A DNA stretch of 64,000 nt from Ruminococcus sp. (GCA_017473775.1 JAFUJH010000052.1:17514-81513), one strand, 5' to 3'. Shown: positions 41,803 through 50,733, counted from the stretch's first letter. Notes: generated from the sequence alone by a model not told the origin. Translations and numbers: made by a program.

Positions 41803-41835
41803 ATGATGATACTAACAAAGCGATGGCGTTACTAA
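41803..41835 (+). CDS. Putative leader peptide MMILTKRWRY
   Basis: Ten codons with GGAGG four bases before the ATG, and one Trp codon at position 8 flanked by Arg codons. It lies after both terminators and 57 bases before trpB2. It may be a translated leader that senses Trp or simply a re-initiation site; with one Trp codon and no following hairpin, attenuation is not evident. Confidence 0.4.
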   Translation: MMILTKRWRY

Positions 41836-41892
41836 GAATGACACCTGATAAAACCCATTACAAATTAAATTTATTTACAAGAGGTAATTAAT

Positions 41893-43266
41893 ATGAAAAC
41901 CGAAAAAATCCCTTATAAAATTTATCTTGAAGAAACAGAGATGCCCAAGTCTTGGTATAATCTGCGTGCAGATATGCAGAAAAAACCTGCACCACTTCTC
42001 AACCCTGCAAACGGCAAGCCTATGACCGCACAGGAGCTTGCAGGGGTATTCTGCGACGAGCTTATTGCTCAGGAGCTTGACGACACTACCCCTTACTTTG
42101 AAATTCCCGAGGAAATCCGCGATTTCTATAAAATGTACCGTCCCTCTCCCCTTGTCAGAGCTTACTGTCTTGAGGAAAAGCTGGGAACTCCCGCAAAAAT
42201 ATACTACAAGTTTGAAGGTAACAACACCTCAGGCTCTCACAAGCTGAACTCTGCCATTGCTCAGGCATACTATGCCAAGAAGCAGGGCCTCAAGGGTGTA
42301 ACTACTGAGACAGGAGCAGGTCAGTGGGGCACAGCACTTTCTATGGCTTGCTCATACTTCGGACTGGACTGCAAGGTGTATATGGTAAAATGTTCCTATG
42401 AGCAAAAGCCCTTCAGGCGTGAGGTTATGCGCACCTACGGTGCGTCGGTCACTCCCTCCCCCTCTATGGAGACTGAGGTTGGCAAGAAGATTCTCTTAGA
42501 ACACCCCGACACAACAGGAAGCCTTGGCTGTGCAATTTCCGAGGCAGTTGAAAAAGCTGTCACAAGCGAGGGCTACCGCTATGTACTGGGAAGCGTTCTC
42601 AATCAGGTACTTCTGCACCAGTCGGTTATCGGTCTGGAGACCAAAGCCGCTCTTGATAAATACAACATCAAGCCCGATATCATCATCGGATGTGCAGGCG
42701 GCGGAAGCAATCTGGGCGGTCTTATCGCACCCTTTATGGGCGAAAAGCTGAGAGGCGAAGCAGACTACCGCATAATCGCAGTTGAGCCTGCCTCCTGCCC
42801 CAGCTTTACAAGAGGTGTTTACGCCTACGACTTCTGCGACACAGGTATGGTTTGTCCCCTTGCCAAGATGTACACTCTGGGTAGCGGCTTCATCCCCTCG
42901 GCAAACCACGCCGGCGGACTCAGATACCACGGTATGAGCTCCACTCTTTCCGAGCTTTATCACCAGGGACTTATGGAGGCAACAAGCGTTAAGCAGACGG
43001 ATGTATTTGAGGCGGCAGAATACTTTGCAAGAGTGGAGGGAATCCTGCCCGCACCGGAAAGCTCCCACGCTATCCGCGTTGCCATTGACGAGGCACTCAA
43101 ATGCAAGGAAACAGGTGAGGAAAAGACCATCGTCTTTGGACTTACAGGTACAGGTTACTTCGATATGGTAGCTTATGAAAAATTCCACGAAGGCAAAATG
43201 AGCGACTATATCCCCACCGACGAAGAACTCGCCGCCTACAGAGCAAAACTCCCCAAGGTAGAATAA
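41893..43266 (+). CDS. trpB: Tryptophan synthase beta chain, TrpB2 type
   Basis: 457 residues, longer than the usual about 400-residue TrpB1 and typical of TrpB2. It condenses indole and serine to tryptophan. The PLP lysine is in TSGSHKLNSA (about 117), the catalytic region is TTETGAGQWG, and the phosphate-binding loop is CAGGGSNLGG. There is no trpA or other trp gene nearby, as is common for TrpB2, which probably salvages indole. Control is by a Trp-specific T-box, and AAGAGG precedes the ATG. A terminator follows 20 bases after the stop. Confidence 0.93.
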   Translation: MKTEKIPYKIYLEETEMPKSWYNLRADMQKKPAPLLNPANGKPMTAQELAGVFCDELIAQELDDTTPYFEIPEEIRDFYKMYRPSPLVRAYCLEEKLGTPAKIYYKFEGNNTSGSHKLNSAIAQAYYAKKQGLKGVTTETGAGQWGTALSMACSYFGLDCKVYMVKCSYEQKPFRREVMRTYGASVTPSPSMETEVGKKILLEHPDTTGSLGCAISEAVEKAVTSEGYRYVLGSVLNQVLLHQSVIGLETKAALDKYNIKPDIIIGCAGGGSNLGGLIAPFMGEKLRGEADYRIIAVEPASCPSFTRGVYAYDFCDTGMVCPLAKMYTLGSGFIPSANHAGGLRYHGMSSTLSELYHQGLMEATSVKQTDVFEAAEYFARVEGILPAPESSHAIRVAIDEALKCKETGEEKTIVFGLTGTGYFDMVAYEKFHEGKMSDYIPTDEELAAYRAKLPKVE

Positions 43267-43286
43267 ATCACAGCTTATATAACACA

Positions 43287-43325
43287 AAAACGGCATCCTG
43301 ATGCACAGTGCACGGGATGCCGTTT
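43287..43325. terminator. Bidirectional terminator between trpB2 and the ABC operon
   Basis: AAACGGCATCC and GGGATGCCGTTT arms enclose a 15-base loop, with an A run on the left and a T-rich tract on the right. It serves both the plus-strand trpB and the minus-strand ABC operon. Confidence 0.8.
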
Positions 43326-43352
43326 CGATTTGTTTATTTGTTTTATTATCCG

Positions 43353-44147
43353 TTAGGAGAGAATTGCTCTGTCGTTGGTGAATTCCTTGCCGCTTTCCTT
43401 AACAAAGAGATTCATCAGGTCCTCAACGGTGAGGTTTTTCTTCTGCTCTCCCTCAACATCAAGGATAACCTTACCCTCATTCATCATAATGAGACGGTTG
43501 CCGTGAGCAATTGCGTCCTTCATATTGTGGGTAATCATCAGAGTTGTCAGGTGATTCTCGTTTACCAGCTTGTCGGTAAGCTCCAGCACCTTGGCGGCTG
43601 TCTTGGGGTCAAGTGCCGCTGTGTGCTCGTCAAGAAGCAGAAGCTTCGGGCGTCTGAGGGTTGCCATAAGCAGGGTGACAGCCTGACGCTGTCCGCCTGA
43701 GAGCAGTCCGACCTTGCTGGAGAGTCTTGTCTCAAGTCCCAGCTCCAATGTCTCAAGGAGCTTTACATAGCTCTCTCGCTCTGCCTTTTTGATACCCCAC
43801 ACCAGCTTACGCTTAGTACCGCGGCGTGCGGCAATGGACAGATTCTCTGCAATTTCCATATCGGGAGCTGTGCCCATCATAGGGTCCTGAAATACTCTGC
43901 CTAAAAACTTGGCACGCTTGTACTCAGGCATATTTGTAACATCTACGCCGTCAATCTCAATTGTGCCGTAATCGGGAGTCCATACGCCTGCGATTGCGTT
44001 GAGGAGTGTGGACTTGCCTGCTCCGTTGCCGCCGATAACGGTAACGAAGTCTCCGTCCCTGAGAGTCAGGTCAAGGCCGCACAATGCCATCTTTGCATTG
44101 ACAGTACCGGGGTTAAATGTCTTCTGCAGGTTGGTGATTTTAAGCAT
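43353..44147 (-). CDS. ABC importer ATPase (TrpXYZ-like)
   Basis: 264 residues from the ATG at 44147, with AGGAGG eight bases upstream; an ATG six codons earlier would overlap that site. Walker A is GGNGAGKST, the Q-loop region is RVFQDPMMGTAPDM, the signature is LSGGQRQA, Walker B is LLLLDEHTAALD and the switch is ITHN. His in place of Pro after DE is a feature of this small ABC subfamily. It works with the adjacent permease and binding lipoprotein. The operon's Phe T-box suggests an aromatic amino acid or precursor as substrate. Confidence 0.85.
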   Translation of the reverse strand: MLKITNLQKTFNPGTVNAKMALCGLDLTLRDGDFVTVIGGNGAGKSTLLNAIAGVWTPDYGTIEIDGVDVTNMPEYKRAKFLGRVFQDPMMGTAPDMEIAENLSIAARRGTKRKLVWGIKKAERESYVKLLETLELGLETRLSSKVGLLSGGQRQAVTLLMATLRRPKLLLLDEHTAALDPKTAAKVLELTDKLVNENHLTTLMITHNMKDAIAHGNRLIMMNEGKVILDVEGEQKKNLTVEDLMNLFVKESGKEFTNDRAILS

Positions 44148-45066
44148 TTGCGTCACCTCCTGCATTGATGTCAGCAGAAATAGCCTGAGGCTTCTGCTTT
44201 GTAAAGTACTTACTCTTCAGGTAAGGCACCGCAAGGAACAGTGCAACGATAATTGCAGACAGCATCTTCAGGTAGTCGGTCTTGAGTCCCATAATAACAA
44301 CGAAGTTGTAGATGATAAAGTACACAACACCGCCGCATACAACGCCGATGAGGCTTACAACAAGGTTGGGTTTAATCTTTGTGGAAACAGAAAGTCCGAT
44401 GAAGATAGCCGCAAGTCCGATAACAATAGCGCCGCGTCCGTCATTGATGTTGGCTGAGCCCTTGTACTGTGCAAGGAGTGAGCCTGAAAGTGCAACGATA
44501 CCGTTGGAGATTGCAAGGCCGAGCACCTTGTTGAAGTTTACATTGATACCCTGAGCACGGCTCATATGAGGGTTATCGCCTGTAGACTTGAGGGTAAGTC
44601 CCACCTCGGTATAGAAGAACAGCCAGAGCACAATGACAACAACTGCAATCATAATGCCTGCAACAACAATTGCGAGGGGGTTATTACTCATGCTGAGCAT
44701 CAGCGGATGCTGACTGCCCACAAAGGAAATAAGGGATTTACCGCCAAGGATTGCAAGGTTCACGGAATACAGGCTCAGCTGTGTGAGAATACCTGCCAAA
44801 ATAGAGGGTATTCCCAGAGCAGTGTGAAGAAGCCCTGTCACTGTGCCTGCAACAGCACCGGCTATGAAAGCAATAATAATGCTTATCCACGCAGGGACAC
44901 CGTTTGTGATGAGAACTGCACAGACACAGCCGCCTGTGCATATAGTGCCGTCAACAGAAAGGTCGGCAATATCAAGAATTTTATAGGATATATAGACACC
45001 GATTGCCATCAATCCCCAGATAAGACCCTCTGCAACAGCACCGGGTAAAGCGTATAAAAAAGCCAT
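44140..45066 (-). CDS. ABC importer permease (TrpXYZ-like)
   Basis: 308 residues with eight or more membrane helices and conserved blocks of the COG4120-like permeases that partner PF04392 binding proteins (DIADLSVDGTICTGGCVCAVL near residue 30, GDNPHMSRAQGI at about 185). The layout resembles sugar/branched-chain amino-acid permeases. It overlaps the ATPase gene by eight bases and follows the binding-protein gene by 32 bases. Confidence 0.85.
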   Translation of the reverse strand: MAFLYALPGAVAEGLIWGLMAIGVYISYKILDIADLSVDGTICTGGCVCAVLITNGVPAWISIIIAFIAGAVAGTVTGLLHTALGIPSILAGILTQLSLYSVNLAILGGKSLISFVGSQHPLMLSMSNNPLAIVVAGIMIAVVVIVLWLFFYTEVGLTLKSTGDNPHMSRAQGINVNFNKVLGLAISNGIVALSGSLLAQYKGSANINDGRGAIVIGLAAIFIGLSVSTKIKPNLVVSLIGVVCGGVVYFIIYNFVVIMGLKTDYLKMLSAIIVALFLAVPYLKSKYFTKQKPQAISADINAGGDANA

Positions 45067-45098
45067 AAGTTAAAACTCGTAATTTCTGAAGAATTTAA

Positions 45099-46025
45099 TT
45101 AGTTCTCGGGAACTGTAATACCGAGAGTTGCGCACAGGTCCTCGTTGTAAACAACTGTGGGAGTGAGAGTCATAACCTCGTAGTCAGCAGTTGTCTTGTT
45201 GCCAAGGAGAATCTCAGCTGCCATCTTGCCTGTTTCTACACCAAGCTCGTAGTAGTCGATTGCAAGGCTTGCGTAGCAGATTGCACCGCCGTAGCTTGTG
45301 AATACGGGAACCTTCTTGTCTGTGCAGATATTGCCAACGATTGTATCGTTCTGAGCAACTGTATTGTCAGAAGGAACATAGATTGCCTTACACTCAGATG
45401 CGGCGGATGTGGTCAGCGCCTGAAGCTCTGTTGTCTCAGAGAAGGTGTATGCCTTAACTACGATACCCTCAGCCTCAAAGAGAGCCTTAACTGCCTCGTA
45501 CTGAACAAGAGAGTTGGATTCGTTTGTGCAGTAGATAACACCTACCTGATCGCCTGCAACAAGAGAAAGAGTGTCAATCATCATCTGAGCCTGCTCGTCA
45601 AAGGGAACTGCATCAGAAGTACCTGTTACATTAGCAGGAATGTTGCCTGAGAAAGTATCATCGTAATCAGTTACGGATGTACCGAGAACAGGAATCTCTG
45701 TTGTAGCGTTAGCAGCTGCCAGAAGTGCAGGAGTTGCGTTAGCCATAATAAGGTCTACCTTCTTAGCTGTGAAAGTGTTGATAACTGTAGGACAGAGGGT
45801 TGCATCGCCTGCTACCTGAGTGTCGATGTCAACTGTCTTGCCTGCAGCTGTCATTGCCTCATTGAGAGCATCAATAAAGCCCTGTGTTGCCTGGTCAAGG
45901 GAGTCGTGCTCCATAAGCTGGCAGATACCTACTGTGTAGGTGTCGCCGCCGTCACAAGCGGTAAGTGACAGGCACATAGTGATGCTGAGCACTGCTACCA
46001 TAAGGATTGCTAAAAACTTTTTCAT
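45099..46025 (-). CDS. ABC substrate-binding lipoprotein (PF04392-type)
   Basis: 308 residues from the ATG at 46025 (GGAGG upstream). It has a lipoprotein signal with lipobox LTAC and a periplasmic-binding-protein I-like fold (YTVGICQLMEHDSLDQATQGF at the mature start, NATPALLAAANAT, VPVFTSYGGAICYASLAIDYYELG). The family includes TrpX-type proteins found behind Trp or Tyr T-boxes in Firmicutes. Here the leader reads Phe, so phenylalanine or another aromatic compound is the best guess. Confidence 0.85.
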   Translation of the reverse strand: MKKFLAILMVAVLSITMCLSLTACDGGDTYTVGICQLMEHDSLDQATQGFIDALNEAMTAAGKTVDIDTQVAGDATLCPTVINTFTAKKVDLIMANATPALLAAANATTEIPVLGTSVTDYDDTFSGNIPANVTGTSDAVPFDEQAQMMIDTLSLVAGDQVGVIYCTNESNSLVQYEAVKALFEAEGIVVKAYTFSETTELQALTTSAASECKAIYVPSDNTVAQNDTIVGNICTDKKVPVFTSYGGAICYASLAIDYYELGVETGKMAAEILLGNKTTADYEVMTLTPTVVYNEDLCATLGITVPEN

Positions 46026-46112
46026 TTTTGGTTCCTCCAAACCGCGGCCATTGACCGCAAAAATTAATTATACATCCCTCCTACGGGATGACGGGTACTG
46101 AAAAATGCAGAG

Positions 46113-46375
46113 AAAAACAAAAATCGCCCCTGCATATACAGGGGCGAAAAATCGCGGTACCACTCTGCTTTACTCCTTCCTCACGAAAAGAGTCTCAAAA
46201 GGTGCAAGCACACCTTCACGATGTAACGGTCGAACCCGACAATGCCTACGCAGCATACGCCTTCAGCTTGCAGCTAACGGAGTGAATTCGCCGAGGTTGT
46301 ATTACTGCATTGCACCTGACTGCAGCTCTCTGAAAATACAAGGTAACGGGTACTAATTTCCGCTCAAACGCTTTT
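46113..46375 (-). promoter_or_regulatory. T-box leader, Phe specifier (UUC)
   Basis: The antiterminator box GAGUGGUACCGCG is at about 46153-46166, and an AGAG element lies near 46326. The specifier loop reads GAA-UUC-AC with UUC at 46284-46286. The terminator CGCCCCUGUAUAUGCAGGGGCG, followed by a T-rich tract, is at 46113-46146. It controls the ABC operon downstream. The specifier was read by alignment with the three other T-boxes here. Confidence 0.85.
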
Positions 46376-46393
46376 GTTTATATGATGGTTAAT

Positions 46394-46422
46394 ATTTTAC
46401 TGCAATAAATTTTATTTGTCAA
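46394..46422 (-). promoter_or_regulatory. Promoter of Phe T-box ABC operon
   Basis: TTGACA (46417-46422), a 17-base spacer and TAAAAT (46394-46399) on the minus strand. Confidence 0.8.
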
Positions 46423-46455
46423 TTGTTTTTTCCTTAATGCGATAATTTTTTACAC

Positions 46456-46489
46456 AAAAATGAGCCCCTCTGTGTTTACAGAAGGGCTC
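46456..46489 (-). terminator. Terminator of sodium:solute symporter gene
   Basis: GAGCCC..TCTGT/ACAGA..GGGCTC arms are followed on the minus strand by ATTTTTG, about 25 bases after the stop. Confidence 0.85.
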
Positions 46490-46514
46490 TGTGCTTTATA
46501 TATATGAGGAAATA

Positions 46515-48065
46515 TTATTCTTCATTATAGCAAGCAAAAATCTCGTCCACTCTCTTGGTGTCCTTGTTCTTTGTAAATGCGCTTACAACAGGAACAACAA
46601 CCAAAGAAACAGCCATTGCTGCAACGCCCATCTCAGGAGACTTGGCTGCAGCTGCAGAGAAGTCAGAGGTCAGAGTAATAACAAGGGTTGCAATACCAAC
46701 GGTAAGAAGTCCTGAAATCATACCTGCATATGCACCAATCTTTGTAATCTTCTTGGAGAACAGACCCCAGATGTAGGGACCGATGAAGCAACCTGAAACT
46801 ACGCCCCAGGAGAAGGACATCAGGCTTACGATAATGGGAATGTTCTGAGTTGCAAAGATAAAGGAACAAGCAACAAACACGAGGCAGAGAATTCTGGTGA
46901 GGAGCATCTGTGTCTCAGGCTTTGTTTCCTTCTTTCTGATAGTGGGGATAAGGTCAACAGCAACTGCAGATGCAGATGTGAGAACAACAGCCTCCAGAGT
47001 TGACATAGATGCAGAAAGAAGCAGAATCATAATAACAGCCAGAAGAACAATACCCAGTGTATCGTTACCAAGAACCTCCATCAAAACAGCAGGAATTACG
47101 GAGTCAATACCGCCCTCGGGAAGCTGTCCCTCAAGGATAAGTCTGGAAGTGCTTCCGATAAGGTATGCACCGCAACCGATTATGAGACAGAATGCTGTAG
47201 AGATGATTGTACCGCGCTTGATAGCAGCAGTATCCTTGATTGCATAGAACTTGCCAATCATCTGGGGAAGTCCCCATGTACCGAAGCTTGTCAGCATAAT
47301 GTTGACACAGAGGAACTTGAAGGAAGAGCCGCCAAAGATGCTTGTAAGCTGTGCACCTGTTGTGGGGTTGGGGTCATCGGGCAGGGACTGGAAGTTGCTC
47401 AGATTTTCAATAAGACCTGAGAGACCGCCTACATTCTCGTGACCGAGAACTGCAACGATAAGGCATACAACACCTACAATCATAATGATACCCTGAACAA
47501 GGTCGGTGTAAGCTGTAGCTACATAACCGCCTGCTACAAGGTAAACTGCTGTGAGGCAAGCAATTATAAGCATCCATACCCATGTCTCAACACCTGGGAA
47601 AACTGCGCTGAAAAGTGAGCCGAGACCCTTGTAAACAGCGGCTGAATAAGGAACAAGGAATACAAAGATGATGATTGCCGCAAAAATCTTCATACCCTTT
47701 GAGCCGTATCTTTTCTCAAAATACTCGGGCATGGTCTTTGCTTCAAGCTTCTTTGTCATTTTTCTTGTGCGGTTTGCAAATAAAAACCAAGAAATAAGAC
47801 AGCCTAGAACAGCGTTACCGATACCTATCCAAACAGCACCGAGTCCGATGTTCCAACCGTGCTGTCCTGCGTAACCAACGAACACTACAGCGGAAAAGTA
47901 TGTAGTTCCGTAAGCAAAGGCGGTTACCCATGCGCCGATATTTCTGCCGCCGATAAGGAAACCGTCAAGGGTTTTTGATTTGCCGTAGCTGATACAGCCA
48001 ATCAATGCCATTGCTACTGCGTATACACCAAGTGCGATGATGGTGTAAAGCTGTGCATTTGTCAT
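46515..48065 (-). CDS. Sodium:solute symporter, probable tyrosine/aromatic uptake
   Basis: 516 residues with about 13 membrane helices and the SSS-family pattern: N-terminal GGRNIGAWVTAFAYGTTYFSAV, the Na+-site region, and the signature-like GGYVATAYTDLVQGIIMIVG. By family it imports a solute with Na+ (proline, pantothenate and others). The single-gene operon stands behind a T-box whose specifier is UAC (Tyr), so tyrosine or a related aromatic is the likely substrate. That is inference from regulation. Confidence 0.85.
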   Translation of the reverse strand: MTNAQLYTIIALGVYAVAMALIGCISYGKSKTLDGFLIGGRNIGAWVTAFAYGTTYFSAVVFVGYAGQHGWNIGLGAVWIGIGNAVLGCLISWFLFANRTRKMTKKLEAKTMPEYFEKRYGSKGMKIFAAIIIFVFLVPYSAAVYKGLGSLFSAVFPGVETWVWMLIIACLTAVYLVAGGYVATAYTDLVQGIIMIVGVVCLIVAVLGHENVGGLSGLIENLSNFQSLPDDPNPTTGAQLTSIFGGSSFKFLCVNIMLTSFGTWGLPQMIGKFYAIKDTAAIKRGTIISTAFCLIIGCGAYLIGSTSRLILEGQLPEGGIDSVIPAVLMEVLGNDTLGIVLLAVIMILLLSASMSTLEAVVLTSASAVAVDLIPTIRKKETKPETQMLLTRILCLVFVACSFIFATQNIPIIVSLMSFSWGVVSGCFIGPYIWGLFSKKITKIGAYAGMISGLLTVGIATLVITLTSDFSAAAAKSPEMGVAAMAVSLVVVPVVSAFTKNKDTKRVDEIFACYNEE

Positions 48066-48116
48066 GTGTTTTTCCTCCTTTTTGGTAGGGAATACAGAGG
48101 TAAACCGATTTTGCGG

Positions 48117-48400
48117 TAAAAAAACACGCCCTCCGTATTCTGTTTAGAATACAGAGGACGAGAAAATTCCCGTGGTACCACCTCAGTTTACCGCTTTCTC
48201 ACGATTGCGGCCTTTGAGAGTGCGTGTAACACCCTTGTTCTGTGACGGGAACTCCCGTTGCAGCCTACTTAAAGCACAGCGTTGTTCGGTGCACTGCTCG
48301 CAGGAGGTATTCACCTAAGGCTTCCCTGTTGCCTCGCACCAGACGGCAACTCTCTGAAGGGTACACCAAAGCCTACTTATTCCTGCTCAAACGCATTTAA
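48117..48400 (-). promoter_or_regulatory. T-box leader, Tyr specifier (UAC)
   Basis: The antiterminator box GAGGUGGUACCACG is at 48171-48184 and the AGAG element near 48352. The specifier loop GAA-UAC-CUCC has UAC at 48307-48309. The terminator pairs CGUCCUCUGUAUUC with GAAUACGGAGGGCG, followed by a seven-T run (48117-48160). All parts needed for tRNA-Tyr sensing are present. Confidence 0.88.
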
Positions 48401-48407
48401 TGTATGT

Positions 48408-48436
48408 ATTTTAACAAAGTAAAGCAATAAAGTCAA
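48408..48436 (-). promoter_or_regulatory. Promoter of Tyr T-box symporter gene
   Basis: TTGACT (48431-48436), a 17-base spacer and TAAAAT (48408-48413) on the minus strand. A weak AT-rich hairpin just upstream (about 48437-48460) may be the only terminator of the long ilv-leu operon. Confidence 0.75.
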
Positions 48437-48461
48437 GACTTTTTTACTATATTTGTAAAAA

Positions 48462-49115
48462 CTAATTTTTAAGAAATTCTGTTATGGGATTTTTAAGAAG
48501 TCTGAGCCACAGCTTGACGGCAAAGCCTGTGCACACTGCAGATATAACCGTGCCCTCCCGTGTTCCCACTAAAGAACCGTCAAAGAACAGCAGAGAAAGA
48601 ACTACGGACAACGCCACCCACGACACATCAAAGGCAATCTTCACATTTGAAAACTCTTTGTGCAGTACATCTGCCAGAGCCTTGACGAAGGCTTCGCCGG
48701 AATTGAGGATAACATCGGCGATAACCCCCAGTGTAATACCAAAACCCAACACAAGTACTCCGCCTATGACAAGCAGAAGCTGTGCAATGTAGCTGTCGTT
48801 TGGAATAAAGCCTGCAAGGTACAGCCCTAAGTCGGTAAAATATCCGAACAAAAATGACAAGGGAATCTGCAGAAGCTGTCTGAGCTTAAAGCGTCTCCTG
48901 AGCAATATTACCTGCCCTAAAAGCAACAGGCAGTTTGTAACGGTGAGCCATGTGCCGAAGGACAGAACGGTGAATTTTATACTCAGAACATTGGCAACGG
49001 AGGAGATAGGAGATACTCCCAACTCTCCGTGCTTTGTCAGTGCTACGCCCATCCCCATAAAGAACAGGCAGAGTATAAACAGCACATAACGCTTCAGGGT
49101 TTCTTTTTTAGTCAT
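48462..49115 (-). CDS. YczE/YyaS/YitT-family membrane protein
   Basis: 217 residues with five to six membrane helices and the family start (YVLFILCLFFMGMGVALTKHGELGVSPISS...). It contains the IPLSFLFGYFTDLGLYL and LNSGEAFVKALADVLHKEF blocks. The function of this family is unknown. It is the last gene of the ilv-leu operon, four bases after the MaoC-like gene, so it is expressed under branched-chain control. Confidence 0.8.
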   Translation of the reverse strand: MTKKETLKRYVLFILCLFFMGMGVALTKHGELGVSPISSVANVLSIKFTVLSFGTWLTVTNCLLLLGQVILLRRRFKLRQLLQIPLSFLFGYFTDLGLYLAGFIPNDSYIAQLLLVIGGVLVLGFGITLGVIADVILNSGEAFVKALADVLHKEFSNVKIAFDVSWVALSVVLSLLFFDGSLVGTREGTVISAVCTGFAVKLWLRLLKNPITEFLKN

Positions 49116-49119
49116 AGTC

Positions 49120-49560
49120 TTACACCTGCTCTGCGGGTCTGCACTTGACGATTGCCTCGGTTATATCTGTAAGCACCAGTTCCCCGTTCTGGTTATAGGC
49201 ATCTATGGTAATTTCCACCAAGCCGTTCCTGGGATTTCTTTTAATCATTTTTGTGACGGTTGCCTTGCCTGTGAGCACATCTTCAGCAAATACAGGTTTT
49301 ATCCATTCTATCTTTGTGGATTTGCCTGCAAGAAGCTCCGATGCAAAGAAGTCCGCCTCAAGGTACTTTGCCCATACTGCCATAAAAGACATAACCCCGG
49401 GAGCAATCAATCTGCCGAAGGGGGTTGTCTTTGCATACTCCTCGTCAGTGTGCAGGGGTACATTATCATACAGCAAGGCAAAGTCAATCATCCTGTCTTT
49501 CTCAATAACAGCAGGGGCAATATCCACTGTCATACCAAGACTTATATCTTCAAAATACAT
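49120..49560 (-). CDS. MaoC-like hot-dog dehydratase
   Basis: 146 residues in a single hot-dog fold with the MaoC/R-hydratase pattern (FALLYDNVPLHTDEEYAKTTPFGRLIAPG). In this motif Asp and His normally activate water to hydrate an enoyl thioester; both are present. The acyl substrate is unknown. It is tucked between the DUF815 ATPase and the YczE-like gene in the branched-chain operon; a link to branched acyl-CoA metabolism is possible but unproved. Confidence 0.8.
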   Translation of the reverse strand: MYFEDISLGMTVDIAPAVIEKDRMIDFALLYDNVPLHTDEEYAKTTPFGRLIAPGVMSFMAVWAKYLEADFFASELLAGKSTKIEWIKPVFAEDVLTGKATVTKMIKRNPRNGLVEITIDAYNQNGELVLTDITEAIVKCRPAEQV

Positions 49561-49565
49561 CCGTA

Positions 49566-50732
49566 TCAGCTCCTTGAAAGCAAGCCGTCTATGAACTGGC
49601 GGGCAAGTCGTGCAGACCTGCCTCCGCGTTCCAGAGCATACCGCTCTGCCAGCATCTCAAGCTCAGCTGTGTCCATTTCGATATTATTCTCCTGAGCCAG
49701 ATAACGGACAATATGTAGGAAGGTATCCTTGTTTGGCTTGCTGAAATGCAGATGAATTCCAAACCTCTCAGATAACGACACAAGCTCCTGTACGGTATCG
49801 TCGCGGTGAATGTCATCACCCTCACGGTCAGAGAATTTCTCTTTGATTATATGTCGTCGGTTGCTTGTGGCATAGATGACAACATTGCCGGATTTTGCTG
49901 TTACCGAACCCTCCAGCACAGCCTTGAGTGCATTGAAGTTATCGTCATCCTTGAGGAAGGATAAGTCATCAATAAACACAACAAACTTCAGGGGATTTGA
50001 GGAAAGCTCGTCCAAAAGCTCAGGAATTGCCCGAAGCTGGTCTTTTCTTACCTCAACGATACGCAATCCTTCCTCCCACAGAGCATTTGCCACAGCCTTG
50101 ACAGTGGAGGATTTACCTGTACCTGCATCGCCTGTAAGGAGAATATTTGCGGCAGGCTTGCCCTCAAGCAAGGCTCTGGTATTATCTATGATGACCTGTC
50201 TCTCACGCTCGTAGTCTATAAGCTGAGAAAGTTGGGTTTTGTCAGGATTACGAACAGGGGCAATTGCACCCTGAGCATCCACATAGAACATTTTATTCTT
50301 TGCATAAATGCCGTAGCCGAATTTACCGATATTCTCTGCTCTGTGCAGATAAATATCGGAAAGGCTGATTTCCGATGTAACGAACTGGGGCAAAAAGCCT
50401 GTGTAATCCAAAGGCTCACGAAGCTTCTCTGCAGTAAGGTCTGCCACCTCCTGCAGAGTTTTCAGCTCCTCTGAAAGTGCCGCAAACAAATGGTCGGGAG
50501 ATTTTTCTCCCTTGCCTGCAGTTTTCACATACACATTCTCGCTATTCTCGCAAATCTCGCGTATGTGCTCGCTTATATTACCGCCATTGGCTTTATACAA
50601 AGCCGCCACAAACTCAGCATAGGCTGAGTTTGTGGGCACTTCAAGATATTTAAGTAAAGAGGATATAACTGCGTCCTTCAGAAGCTCTCTGAACACACAC
50701 AGGGTTTCGAGTCTGATTTTCAAAGTTTCCAT
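49566..50732 (-). CDS. DUF815-family AAA ATPase
   Basis: 388 residues. An N-terminal helical region (about 1-170) precedes a AAA ATPase core with Walker A GDAGTGKSS, Walker B FVVFIDDLSF and a sensor-like YATSNRRH followed by Arg-rich helices, matching DUF815 proteins. The role of the family is unknown. The stop of ilvD and its own start are one base apart in opposite order of transcription (ilvD upstream), so it is part of the operon. There is no obvious biochemical link to amino-acid synthesis. Confidence 0.82.
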   Translation of the reverse strand: METLKIRLETLCVFRELLKDAVISSLLKYLEVPTNSAYAEFVAALYKANGGNISEHIREICENSENVYVKTAGKGEKSPDHLFAALSEELKTLQEVADLTAEKLREPLDYTGFLPQFVTSEISLSDIYLHRAENIGKFGYGIYAKNKMFYVDAQGAIAPVRNPDKTQLSQLIDYERERQVIIDNTRALLEGKPAANILLTGDAGTGKSSTVKAVANALWEEGLRIVEVRKDQLRAIPELLDELSSNPLKFVVFIDDLSFLKDDDNFNALKAVLEGSVTAKSGNVVIYATSNRRHIIKEKFSDREGDDIHRDDTVQELVSLSERFGIHLHFSKPNKDTFLHIVRYLAQENNIEMDTAELEMLAERYALERGGRSARLARQFIDGLLSRS

Positions 50733-50733
50733 A

